From the NCBI GenBank assembly GCA_023146365.1, contig JAGLCE010000033.1:1-43822 (forward strand): a stretch of 43,822 bases of DNA. Reading direction: 5' to 3'. The notes beneath the pieces are model-generated. The model had not been told where the DNA came from and searched no databases. It saw nothing but the letters and a program-made list of their open reading frames with translations. A program made the position numbers and the translations under genes. Position 1 is the stretch's first letter, and each line of letters begins with the position of its first letter. The stretch comes from Endozoicomonadaceae bacterium. GTDB taxonomy: Bacteria > Pseudomonadota > Gammaproteobacteria > Pseudomonadales > Endozoicomonadaceae. Positions 16,602 to 25,076 of this stretch are shown one piece after another.

Positions 16602-18536
16602 ATGAGTAGTAATAATAAAGGTAAAATAATAGGTATCGACTTGGGCACCACCAACTCCTGTGTGGCAGTTATGGACGGTGGTCAAGTTAAAGTAATTGAG
16701 AATGCTGAAGGTGATCGTACTACGCCTTCCATTATTGCATATACCAATGACGGAGAAACGCTGGTTGGTATGCCAGCCAAGCGCCAGGCAGTCACTAACC
16801 CGCACAACACGTTATATGCGATCAAGCGTTTGATCGGTCGTCGCTTTGAAGATTCTGAAGTTCAGAAAGATATTGAGATGGTTCCTTATTCAATCGTCAA
16901 GGCAGACAACGGGGACGCATGGGTCGAAGTCAAGGGCGAAAAGTTGGCGCCGCCGCAGACCTCTGCTGAAATCTTGAAAAAGATGAAAAAGACCGCTGAA
17001 GATTACTTGGGTTGTACCGTTACCGAAGCAGTTATCACAGTACCGGCTTACTTTAATGACATTCAGCGTCAGGCCACCAAAGATGCTGGCCGTATCGCAG
17101 GTCTGGACGTTAAGCGGATCATCAACGAGCCGACCGCTGCAGCGCTGGCTTACGGTGTCGATAAAAAGGCGGGTGATCAGACTATCGCCGTGTATGACTT
17201 GGGTGGTGGTACGTTCGATATCTCTATCATTGAAATTGCCGATGTTGACGGCGAACACCAGTTTGAAGTGTTGTCCACCAACGGTGACACCTTCTTGGGT
17301 GGTGAAGATTTCGACATGTGCATGATTAATTATCTTATCACTGAGTTCAAGAAAGATCAGGGCGTTGATCTGAAAGGCGATCCGCTGGCGATGCAGCGAC
17401 TGAAAGAAGCTGCAGAAAAGGCGAAGATTGAACTATCGTCTGCGCAGCAGACCGACGTTAACCTGCCTTACGTCACCGCTGATGCGAGTGGCCCCAAGCA
17501 TTTAAATGTCAAAGTGACTCGCGCTAAATTGGAGTCTCTGGTTGAAGATTTGGTGATGCGTTCTATGGAGCCTTGTCGTCAGGCGGTTAAAGATGCGGAA
17601 CTGGATCTGTCCAGTATTGATGAAGTTATTTTGGTGGGTGGTCAGACCCGTATGCCGCTGGTTCAGCAGAAAGTGGCTGAATTCTTCGGTAAAGAGTCTC
17701 GTAAGGACGTCAACCCTGATGAAGCCGTCGCCATGGGTGCGGCATTGCAAGGTGGCGTACTGTCCGGCGAGCGTACCGACGTACTGCTGTTGGATGTCAC
17801 ACCGCTCACCTTGGGTATTGAAACCATGGGTAGCGTGATGACCTCATTGATCGAAAAGAACACCACCATTCCGACGAAGAAGTCGCAGGTGTTCTCAACG
17901 GCTGAAGACAACCAGAGTGCGGTCACTATCCACGTTCTGCAGGGTGAGCGTAAGCGTTCCGGTGACAACAAGTCTCTGGGTCAGTTTAATCTGTCTGATA
18001 TCCCACCGACGTCGCGTGGTATGCCGCAGATCGAAGTCTCCTTTGATCTGGACGCCAATGGTATTTTGAACGTATCGGCCAAAGACAAGGCGACTGGTAA
18101 GGAGCAATCTATTGTCATTAAAGCCTCTTCTGGTCTGAGTGATGAAGAGATTGAACAGATGGTTAAAGACGCTGCTGCGAACGCAGAAGACGACCGCAAG
18201 TTCGAAGAGCTGGCACAGCTTCGTAACACGGCTGACAATCTGATTCACTCCTCTCGCAAGACATTGAAGGAAGCCGGTGAGAAGGCAACCGAAGACGATA
18301 AAACCGCCATTGAAAGCGCCGCCAATGAATTGGAAGAAGCGATCAAGGGTGATGACAAGGCGCAGATCGAAGAGAAGAGTAGCGCATTGAGTCAAGCATC
18401 TGCTTCTCTGGCACAGACAATGTACGCCGATGCCGCTCAGACTGGAGGCGGGGGAGATCAGCCTCATGGCGATAGCAAGCAAGATGACGATGTTGTTGAT
18501 GCTGAGTTTGAAGAAGTGAAGGATGAGAAAAGGTAA
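16602..18536 (+). CDS. dnaK: Chaperone DnaK (Hsp70)
   Basis: A 644-residue Hsp70. The ATPase domain begins with GIDLGTTNSCVAVMDG and includes VYDLGGGTFDISI and ILVGGQTRMP; the linker reads DVLLLDVTPLTLGIET; the peptide-binding domain and alpha-helical lid follow, ending in the acidic DDDVVDAEFEEV tail that is typical of bacterial DnaK. It folds and protects proteins in the cytoplasm with DnaJ and GrpE encoded on either side. A good ribosome-binding site (GAGGA) precedes the ATG. Gene order grpE-dnaK-dnaJ-dapB is standard. Confidence 0.99.
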   Translation: MSSNNKGKIIGIDLGTTNSCVAVMDGGQVKVIENAEGDRTTPSIIAYTNDGETLVGMPAKRQAVTNPHNTLYAIKRLIGRRFEDSEVQKDIEMVPYSIVKADNGDAWVEVKGEKLAPPQTSAEILKKMKKTAEDYLGCTVTEAVITVPAYFNDIQRQATKDAGRIAGLDVKRIINEPTAAALAYGVDKKAGDQTIAVYDLGGGTFDISIIEIADVDGEHQFEVLSTNGDTFLGGEDFDMCMINYLITEFKKDQGVDLKGDPLAMQRLKEAAEKAKIELSSAQQTDVNLPYVTADASGPKHLNVKVTRAKLESLVEDLVMRSMEPCRQAVKDAELDLSSIDEVILVGGQTRMPLVQQKVAEFFGKESRKDVNPDEAVAMGAALQGGVLSGERTDVLLLDVTPLTLGIETMGSVMTSLIEKNTTIPTKKSQVFSTAEDNQSAVTIHVLQGERKRSGDNKSLGQFNLSDIPPTSRGMPQIEVSFDLDANGILNVSAKDKATGKEQSIVIKASSGLSDEEIEQMVKDAAANAEDDRKFEELAQLRNTADNLIHSSRKTLKEAGEKATEDDKTAIESAANELEEAIKGDDKAQIEEKSSALSQASASLAQTMYADAAQTGGGGDQPHGDSKQDDDVVDAEFEEVKDEKR

Positions 18537-18540
18537 GTTC

Positions 18541-18645
18541 GCCTGCTGCATGCAGAGCACCGTCGATAAGGTCGGTTCGCTTAACGATCCACTTTTTATT
18601 GAACTGGATAAATATTGAAGTACGGTTCTGCAGTAAGCAGCAGGC
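18541..18645 (+). repeat. Long-range inverted repeat in the dnaK-dnaJ gap
   Basis: GCCTGCTGC plus ATGCAGA at 18541-18556 pairs with TCTGCAGTAAGCAGCAGGC at 18627-18645, with a small internal bulge. Most of the 126-base intergenic region could thus form one large stem-loop ending about 17 bases before the dnaJ start. It may affect the dnaK to dnaJ transcript ratio or mRNA stability. Confidence 0.75.
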
Positions 18646-18662
18646 ACTTAGGTTGAGTTTTT

Positions 18663-19796
18663 ATGTCTAAAAGAGATTATTATGAAGTGCTCGGGGTATC
18701 CCGAGGTGTTGGTGAGAAAGAGATAAAGAAGGCTTATCGTCGTATGGCGATGAAGTTTCATCCGGATCGTAATACCGACGATAAAGGAGCCGAAGAGAAA
18801 TTTAAGGAGGTGAACGAGGCTTTCGAAATTCTCTCTGATCCTCGGAAGCGTTCAGCGTATGATCAGCATGGTCATGCGGGCGTTGATCCCAACATGGGAG
18901 CAGGCGGCGCTGGTGATCATGGTAATTTCAGCGATGTTTTTGGCGATGTCTTCGGGGATATTTTTGGCGGTGCGGGCGGTGGACGTGGACGCTCCAGTGT
19001 TCAGCGTGGTTCGGACATGCGCTATGACCTCGATCTGGATTTAGAAGAAGCCGTTCGAGGTACGACCAAGAAGATTCGAATTCCTACGTTGGTGAAGTGC
19101 AATACCTGTAACGGATCTGGTGCGAGAAAAGGCAGCTCCGCAGTGACTTGTCCTACGTGTGGAGGTCATGGTCAGATACGGATGCAGCAAGGTTTCTTCA
19201 CGGTGCAGCAGACCTGTCCCGAGTGTCACGGCTCCGGTAAGGTGATCAAAGATCGCTGCCCTGACTGTCATGGTGAGGGACGTGTTCGTGAATACAAGAC
19301 GCTGTCGGTCAAAGTGCCGGCGGGTGTAGATACAGGCGACAGAATTCGCTTGTCCGGTGAGGGCGAGGCGGGTGTTAATGGCGGTCCTTCTGGTGACCTG
19401 TATGTCCAAATGGATGTGCGCGACCACGCCATTTTTCAGCGTGACGGTAAACATCTTTACTGCGAAGTACCGATCTCCATTCTTGATGCCGCTCTAGGCG
19501 GTGAAATGGAAGTGCCGACTTTAGAGGGTAGGGTCAAGCTGAAGATTCCGTCAGAGACTCAGACCGGTAAAATGTTTCGTATGCGTGGCAAGGGGATTCC
19601 TCCCGTTCGTGGTGGTGGTGTGGGTGATCTAATCTGTAAGGTTATGGTCGAAACACCGGTTAATCTGACGGCTCACCAGAAAGGGTTGTTTCAGCAGTTA
19701 CAACAATCGTTTGAAACTGAGAATAATGATCACTCCCCTCAGAAGCGATCTTTTTTTGATAACGTGGGAAGGTTCTTTGATAGCATGAGATCCTGA
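18663..19796 (+). CDS. dnaJ: Co-chaperone DnaJ (Hsp40, class I)
   Basis: A 377-residue class I DnaJ. It has the J domain with the HPD motif (KFHPDRNTD), a glycine-rich linker, a zinc-binding region with four CxxCxGxG repeats (CNTCNGSG, CPTCGGHG, CPECHGSG, CPDCHGEG) and C-terminal substrate domains. It stimulates DnaK ATPase and delivers clients. It follows dnaK after a structured 126-base gap and ends 20 bases before a strong terminator. Confidence 0.98.
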   Translation: MSKRDYYEVLGVSRGVGEKEIKKAYRRMAMKFHPDRNTDDKGAEEKFKEVNEAFEILSDPRKRSAYDQHGHAGVDPNMGAGGAGDHGNFSDVFGDVFGDIFGGAGGGRGRSSVQRGSDMRYDLDLDLEEAVRGTTKKIRIPTLVKCNTCNGSGARKGSSAVTCPTCGGHGQIRMQQGFFTVQQTCPECHGSGKVIKDRCPDCHGEGRVREYKTLSVKVPAGVDTGDRIRLSGEGEAGVNGGPSGDLYVQMDVRDHAIFQRDGKHLYCEVPISILDAALGGEMEVPTLEGRVKLKIPSETQTGKMFRMRGKGIPPVRGGGVGDLICKVMVETPVNLTAHQKGLFQQLQQSFETENNDHSPQKRSFFDNVGRFFDSMRS

Positions 19797-19816
19797 TCGT
19801 TGAAATAGCAGAACAG

Positions 19817-19846
19817 TGGCCGACCATGATGGTCGGCCATTTTTTT
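19817..19846 (+). terminator. Rho-independent terminator after dnaJ
   Basis: A perfect 10-bp stem TGGCCGACCA / TGGTCGGCCA with a 3-base loop, followed by seven T. It closes the grpE-dnaK-dnaJ unit. Confidence 0.95.
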
Positions 19847-19988
19847 ATGTTTCGCACCGCACCGCAACCATCGCGGAGTGACGGTACGAATCTAGGCATT
19901 TAAAGAGGGGTTCGCTGGCTTTGCTGTTGGCGCAGTCGTGGTTAAACGCCTTGCCTTTCAATGGTACAGATCAACAAGAGATAGAAAC

Positions 19989-20792
19989 ATGGCTAACGTT
20001 GCAGTGGTAGGTGCCGCTGGTCGTATGGGTAGAATGTTGGTGACTGCGCTACAACAGGTTGAAGGGGTTGCTCTGACCGTTGCCATTGATCGTCCTGATA
20101 GCTCCCTGATCGGTGTGGATGTTGGCGAGTTGGTCGGATTGGGCAAAACTGGCGTGGCGCTGACTTCTGATTTGGCAAGCCATGTCGCTGACTTTGACGT
20201 GGTGATTGATTTCACGGCGCCGAGTTACACGCTCTCCAATGTGGCGTTATGTCGACGATACGGAAAGGCGACAGTGGTCGGCACTACGGGTTTCACTGCG
20301 GATCAGAAAGTTATACTCGAAGACGCAGGTAGCGATATCCCACTGGTATTTGCGCCGAATATGAGTATGGGTGTGAATCTGGTCTTCAAGTTGCTGGACG
20401 TGGCCGCACGGGTACTGGGCGATGACGTGGATATTGAGGTGACTGAAATTCATCATCGCCACAAGGTGGATGCGCCATCCGGAACCGCACTACACATGGG
20501 GGCAGTTATTGCAGAGGCTTTGGGTCGAGACCTTAACACCTGTGCAGTGTATGGTCGGGAAGGTCAAACTGGCGAACGGAATCGAAACACCATTGGTTTC
20601 GCTACGGTCAGGGCGGGCGATGTTGTGGGTGAGCACACGGTGATGTTTGCCGCTGAAGGCGAACGTGTTGAGATTACGCACAAAGCCAGCAGTCGGATGA
20701 CCTTTGCCAGAGGAGCGGTTCGAGCCGCTAGCTGGTTGATGAATCAAGAGAAAGGATTATTTGATATGCAGGATGTGTTGGGGCTTCGTTGA
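19989..20792 (+). CDS. dapB: 4-hydroxy-tetrahydrodipicolinate reductase
   Basis: A 267-residue DapB of the lysine and diaminopimelate pathway, reducing hydroxy-tetrahydrodipicolinate with NAD(P)H. The N-terminal nucleotide fold has VVGAAGRMGRML; the catalytic and substrate-binding motif is EIHHRHKVDAPSGTAL; the C-terminus RGAVRAASWL is standard. I chose ATG at 19989, since MANVAVVGAAGRMG is the usual family start; a frame begun at 19938 would add 17 unrelated residues. In many relatives carA-carB follow; here the next 900 bases are mobile-element debris. Confidence 0.97.
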   Translation: MANVAVVGAAGRMGRMLVTALQQVEGVALTVAIDRPDSSLIGVDVGELVGLGKTGVALTSDLASHVADFDVVIDFTAPSYTLSNVALCRRYGKATVVGTTGFTADQKVILEDAGSDIPLVFAPNMSMGVNLVFKLLDVAARVLGDDVDIEVTEIHHRHKVDAPSGTALHMGAVIAEALGRDLNTCAVYGREGQTGERNRNTIGFATVRAGDVVGEHTVMFAAEGERVEITHKASSRMTFARGAVRAASWLMNQEKGLFDMQDVLGLR

Positions 20793-20958
20793 TGGAGGGC
20801 CATTTAAACGACGACGTCTGACTAATGTGAAAGAGAGTGGCGTCGACTCCTTTATCCTCTCCTGTTGCTTGCTCGAAGGATTCTCTGACCCAACTAAACG
20901 AGCTCCACCTTGACTGAATTTAATCTTATTCTTTGCTCACATAGGATAGGAATAAGCT

Positions 20959-21119
20959 GTGACTGATAATAAGCAAGTTCAAGTCGTTCAAACTACTGGA
21001 GCGATATCAAGTGGGAGGTGGCTTTAGAGCAAGAGAGTGCTAGTCAGCTCTTTGGACGGAATAAGTCGGTGGTATCACGTCATATTCGTCATGTGTTGAA
21101 TGAGTGTGAATTGCGGTGA
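20959..21119 (+). pseudogene. Remnant of a RhuM-family virulence protein
   Basis: Two frames carry pieces of the RhuM family N-terminus: VTDNKQVQVVQT first and, after a frameshift, EVALEQES directly joined to QLFGRNKSVVSRHIRHVL. The normal piece between them (a WLTQAQ-like segment) is missing, and the frame stops soon after. RhuM genes are mobile cargo in many bacteria. Only about 50 residues of a normal 300 or more remain. It lies in a degraded stretch after dapB. Confidence 0.6.
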
Positions 21120-21126
21120 AATAGAG

Positions 21127-21419
21127 ACAGCACCCAAGCTATCTGGGCTCACAAGACACTTTTCACGTGGGTAATTTAAAGGGTATTGGGTGTATTTATC
21201 AGCAAACGTATCGTCGATACCTATAGCAATATAGCGTTCTGTAAGCTCTGCACAACCAAGATGCCAATCACTGCGGCTGACGCTTTGAACGACAAGGTTT
21301 TACCATTCTTTGAGCAACAGGGATTGCCTATGTTGCGTATACTTACCGACCGAGGAACTGAGTTTTTCGACCGTATTGATCAGCATGATTATCAGCTTTA
21401 TTTAATGAGGAAAGTTTAA
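21127..21419 (+). pseudogene. IS481-like transposase fragment (integrase core)
   Basis: The translation shows part of a DDE integrase core: FHVGNLKGIGCIYQQTY, then after a one-base shift VDTYSNIAFCKL, ITAADALNDKVLPFFEQQG and ILTDRGTEF, ending shortly afterwards. This looks like the middle third of an IS481 or IS3-type transposase. Both ends are missing and there is a frameshift, so it is dead. A 54-bp repeat begins at its 3' end. Confidence 0.65.
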
Positions 21420-21457
21420 TGAGCGCAGCTAAAGTCGCTGGTTATGCTGAGGTCTCA
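21404..21457 (+). repeat. 54-bp dispersed repeat, copy 1
   Basis: This segment, starting AATGAGGAAAGTTTAATGAG and ending GCTGAGGTCTCA, recurs at 27809-27862 with only two mismatches. The similarity stops sharply on both sides. It probably is an end or fragment of a mobile element. Confidence 0.9.
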
Positions 21458-21483
21458 CAGTACTTTTCGTTGTTGAATAATAG

Positions 21484-21678
21484 GGCTTTGCCCCGTTTTG
21501 GCAAGAAACGCTTCAAAGGCGGTAAACGTAAGGCTGGGCGCGTATCATGATCCCAAATCGTGTCAATAATTACTGATCGCCCTAACTTGGCTGATCTGAA
21601 CAGTCGCGTCTTAGCGATTGGGAAGGCGATACAGTTTATGGGCAGGATGCCTATCTGGTGACCCTTTGTGAACACTAA
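21484..21678 (+). pseudogene. IS30-family transposase fragment
   Basis: Pieces of an IS30 transposase appear in three frames: GKKRFKGGKRKAGR, then IPNRV, then ITDRPNLADLNSRV, and finally DWEGDTVYGQDAYLVTL. The order and spacing match the region around the first catalytic Asp of the family. Several frameshifts and lost ends show it is inactive. Confidence 0.65.
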
Positions 21679-21730
21679 CTACTTTTACTTTGCCAAGCCT
21701 TATAGGAGGAAGAACACCCCCATCTTAAAT

Positions 21731-23362
21731 TTATTTCCTCCATGTTCTATCTCTACCACAATGAAAGTGCTTAATTTGCTGCAGAGCAAGCATAGATTGA
21801 ACCTCGCGAGTATCAATGTTTTTGATCGTAAAATATCGAATCCAGTTCCCTCCTGTCAACGACTTCAATTCTTCTTTATTTTCATTAAGCGCTTTCTTGT
21901 CGACAGAGATATATCCGACATCATCCCAGAACTCGTCAGTAGGCTGATGCTTATACATATCTATGATTTTTTTATGTGTCTGAAAAGCTTCGCCTGTTAG
22001 TAAGTATTGATATAATGAGTCACCCATGCCAAGTAAGTAATCTGAAGGAAAGCGCGGTATTCTTCTAAAATAATAACCTTCATGAGCAAAATATTGCCTA
22101 TGCCCAACAACGATAGGAGTCATATTGTTGTTATATATACCATCTGTCAGTGCAAATCTATCCGTAATCACGCTAGCTTTTCTAAATCCATTTTGTACAA
22201 TTTGATATAGTGGGCGTCGAATGAATGTATTATCAATATCAGAATAGATTATACTATCTCCATTCAGTAAATTTAATCGTTCGATATAATCAGGTTTAGA
22301 CTTTATTTTTTCTTTTATCTTCTCTAAAATTGCAGGAAACTCTTTACATACATATCCGCGTAATTCATCAAGATAATCACCTGTTAAATCGTCATCAATA
22401 GTAATAATTGAAGAGAGGTCTTTTTCTACACTAAGCATAATTATATTATTATGATCTTTAAATAACGTGCGCATTTTTTCTAATTCATCTTCTTCCATAT
22501 CTCTTTCAAGATATACAATAAATACAGGTATGTGCCATTCTTTTAATCTGCTAGCTTGTTCCTCAATACGCTGAACATAGTTTAACCTCTTAACATGGGG
22601 TGGATTATTGGTACCATCAAAAATTCCGGTGCCATATTGAGCCCACCATGTATGAAATACAGGTCCAGGTGGTATTATCCTTAAATTTAAATCGTTAGCT
22701 TCTTTTAATGTATTTATTCCTGCAAACTCAAGAGATTCTATCATTGTTTGGTAGGACGTTTTATCAACATTTGAGAGATTCTGAAAACTTATAAAGTGAT
22801 CAATTATTTGTTTATGACAAGGTGGTGCATTTAGACTTTCAGCCGATGCTTCTGATGACGTCCTCCTTTCTATAGTTGCACTAACACTGACATTATCAGG
22901 TTCTTCACACATAATAAGAGGTTGTGTAGATTCATCAATTCTTACCGCAGAGGAAGGCCCAGCCGTATCCTCTTTATTTTTCATTTCTTGGGAAATAGAA
23001 GTTTCTTTTTTATGTTTTCTTTCAACATGGCTTTCACTTAGCGGTACTAATGATTGCCCATCATCATTTTTACTTTTTTTATATGTATTAGTTACAATAT
23101 GTGTGGGACTTGGGTTTTCTCCACTATTAAAGCTAGAGTGCACTAACTGTTCATGTGCTGGAATTGGATATTTCTTATATACACTCCGTTCATCTACAGA
23201 TGTGGCTGACTTGATATTACGGTCTAAATCTCTTAGTGATACTGAATTAAAAGCACTAGAGATAGGTTCAACATTATTTGTTGTTATGGGAGATGAGCCT
23301 TGCCTACTACATGCAGACTCCTCTAACAAAACAGGCATTTTAGTATTCTTTACTATATTCAT
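21731..23362 (-). CDS. Putative DXD glycosyltransferase, possible secreted effector
   Basis: A 543-residue protein (from the ATG at 23362; an ATG at 23410 would add a hydrophobic 16 residues). About the first 180 residues are polar, Ser/Thr/Lys-rich and probably disordered. The rest resembles GT-A glycosyltransferases with a DXD motif: PPGPVFHTWW near 231 recalls the IPK-x-IH-x-IW start of such domains, and IIYSDIDNTFIRRPL near 373-385 recalls the DXD strand of the TcdA/TcdB and capsular families. No signal peptide is clear from the later start. The gene is AT-rich, single, surrounded by IS remnants and unlike its housekeeping neighbours, so horizontal acquisition is likely. Function in host modification is inference. 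Confidence 0.55.
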   Translation of the reverse strand: MNIVKNTKMPVLLEESACSRQGSSPITTNNVEPISSAFNSVSLRDLDRNIKSATSVDERSVYKKYPIPAHEQLVHSSFNSGENPSPTHIVTNTYKKSKNDDGQSLVPLSESHVERKHKKETSISQEMKNKEDTAGPSSAVRIDESTQPLIMCEEPDNVSVSATIERRTSSEASAESLNAPPCHKQIIDHFISFQNLSNVDKTSYQTMIESLEFAGINTLKEANDLNLRIIPPGPVFHTWWAQYGTGIFDGTNNPPHVKRLNYVQRIEEQASRLKEWHIPVFIVYLERDMEEDELEKMRTLFKDHNNIIMLSVEKDLSSIITIDDDLTGDYLDELRGYVCKEFPAILEKIKEKIKSKPDYIERLNLLNGDSIIYSDIDNTFIRRPLYQIVQNGFRKASVITDRFALTDGIYNNNMTPIVVGHRQYFAHEGYYFRRIPRFPSDYLLGMGDSLYQYLLTGEAFQTHKKIIDMYKHQPTDEFWDDVGYISVDKKALNENKEELKSLTGGNWIRYFTIKNIDTREVQSMLALQQIKHFHCGRDRTWRK

Positions 23363-23552
23363 AACACACACCAAAAAAAATCTAAAAAAATAAAAAATGT
23401 TTAATAACATACATGTTAGACATCATCATATTTATTTTGTTCAATCTAATTAGTCAGTCTCTGTGTCATTACGAATCGCTTGGTGGTGGTCTTATCTGCT
23501 GCTGTCATGTTTGCTACCCTGCTCGTACTTGTTAACGTTTTTATGAGCAGAT

Positions 23553-23576
23553 GGGTCGTCCGTTGCCGAACGACCC
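23553..23576 (-). terminator. Possible terminator hairpin after ahcY
   Basis: GGGTCGT and ACGACCC form a 7-bp stem around a 10-base loop, 15 bases past the ahcY stop. There is no immediate T run, so this is tentative. Confidence 0.35.
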
Positions 23577-23591
23577 TAATAAACAACGATC

Positions 23592-24989
23592 TTAGTACTT
23601 GTAATCGTCGCTTTTGAAAGGCCCTTCAACGGGAACGCGGATATAGTCTGCCTGCTTCTGGGTGAGCTGAGTGATCACACCGCTGAATCCTTCTACCATA
23701 TAACGAGCTACTTCCTCGTCCAACTTTTTGGGAAGGACGGTTACTGTAATATTGGTAGATTTCTTGGCTGCTGGCAGGTCGGCAAAGCCGGCTTCATACA
23801 GATGAATTTGAGCCAGTACTTGGTTGGCGAAGGAGCCGTCCATGATGCGTGAAGGGTGGCCGGTGGCATTGCCTAGGTTAACAAGACGACCTTCGGACAG
23901 CAGAATCAGGTGATCATTTTCTATTCGGTTACGGTAGATCGTATGAACCTGCGGCTTCACCTCCTCCCATTCCCAACTCTTATGCATGAAGGCCGTATCA
24001 ATCTCTGTGTCAAAGTGGCCGATGTTGCAGACCACACAACCACTTTTCAGATAGGTCAGAACTTGGCGATCACAGACGCAAACATTACCGGTCGTGGTGA
24101 CGACCAAGTCGATGGTTGCCAGTAGCGCCTTGTTGATGCTGTCAGCCGTCCCAGTATTGAGGCCGTTGATATAGGGCGAAACCACTTCGAAACCATCCAT
24201 ACAGGCCTGCATGGCACAGATTGGATCAACCTCTGTTACTTTGACAATCATGCCTTCCTGACGCAGGGATGCAGCAGAACCCTTGCCGACGTCACCGTAA
24301 CCAATGACCAGTGCTTTCTTTCCAGACAGCAGGTGATCAGTTGCGCGTTTGATGGCATCATTCAGCGAGTGACGACACCCATATTTGTTATCATTTTTGC
24401 TCTTGGTAACGGCATCGTTAACATTGATAGCTGGTACTTTCAGGGTGTCATTCTCCAGCATTTCCAGCAAGCGGTGAACACCGGTGGTGGTCTCTTCAGA
24501 AACACCATGAATATGATTTAATAATTCTGGATACTTCTCGTGCAATATCTGTGTTAGATCACCGCCATCATCAAGAATCATGTTGGCATTCCAGATGTTG
24601 CCGTCTTTCTGAATCGTCTGTTCAATGCACCACCAAAACTCGTCATCGGTCTCTCCTTTCCAGGCAAAGACCGGAATACCTATGGCAGCAATGGCGGCTG
24701 CGGCATGATCCTGGGTAGAGAAGATGTTGCAAGATGACCAGCGTACGTTGGCACCCAGTTCTATTAGTGTTTCGATCAGAACTGCTGTCTGGACAGTCAT
24801 GTGGATGCAGCCCAGAATCTTTGCGCCTTTCAGTGGCTGTTGGTCACGGTACTTACTGCGAATGGCCATCAAGGCAGGCATTTCGCTCTCGGCAATCTTA
24901 ATCTCTCGGCGTCCCCATTCGGCTAGGTTGATATCCGCGACCTTGTAATCGTTGAATGTGGTCACGGAGTTGAGGTTAGCAGTCATCAT
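23592..24989 (-). CDS. ahcY: Adenosylhomocysteinase
   Basis: A 465-residue S-adenosylhomocysteine hydrolase, which splits SAH to adenosine and homocysteine. Visible features are GCIHMTVQTAVLIETL, the substrate region SSCNIFSTQDHAAAA, the NAD-binding ALVIGYGDVGKGSA and the C-terminus that ends FKSDDYKY. I chose the ATG at 24989, which has GGAG at good spacing; an upstream frame to 25052 adds 21 unrelated residues. It follows metK on the same strand (87-base gap), so SAM synthesis and SAH removal are encoded together. I saw no clear SAH riboswitch in the gap. Confidence 0.97.
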   Translation of the reverse strand: MMTANLNSVTTFNDYKVADINLAEWGRREIKIAESEMPALMAIRSKYRDQQPLKGAKILGCIHMTVQTAVLIETLIELGANVRWSSCNIFSTQDHAAAAIAAIGIPVFAWKGETDDEFWWCIEQTIQKDGNIWNANMILDDGGDLTQILHEKYPELLNHIHGVSEETTTGVHRLLEMLENDTLKVPAINVNDAVTKSKNDNKYGCRHSLNDAIKRATDHLLSGKKALVIGYGDVGKGSAASLRQEGMIVKVTEVDPICAMQACMDGFEVVSPYINGLNTGTADSINKALLATIDLVVTTTGNVCVCDRQVLTYLKSGCVVCNIGHFDTEIDTAFMHKSWEWEEVKPQVHTIYRNRIENDHLILLSEGRLVNLGNATGHPSRIMDGSFANQVLAQIHLYEAGFADLPAAKKSTNITVTVLPKKLDEEVARYMVEGFSGVITQLTQKQADYIRVPVEGPFKSDDYKY

Positions 24990-25076
24990 TTTTTCTCCTT
25001 CTGCTCCGTCTGTTGTCGAGGCAGTATCATGTTCGTTAGTTCGTCGCCACACGGGCCAACCCTTGTGGCTTTCGAC

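Noticed and set aside
24990..25076. Possible SAH riboswitch in the metK-ahcY gap
   Set aside because: I looked for the conserved SAH-riboswitch core and did not see it; the gap is short and has no obvious pseudoknot.
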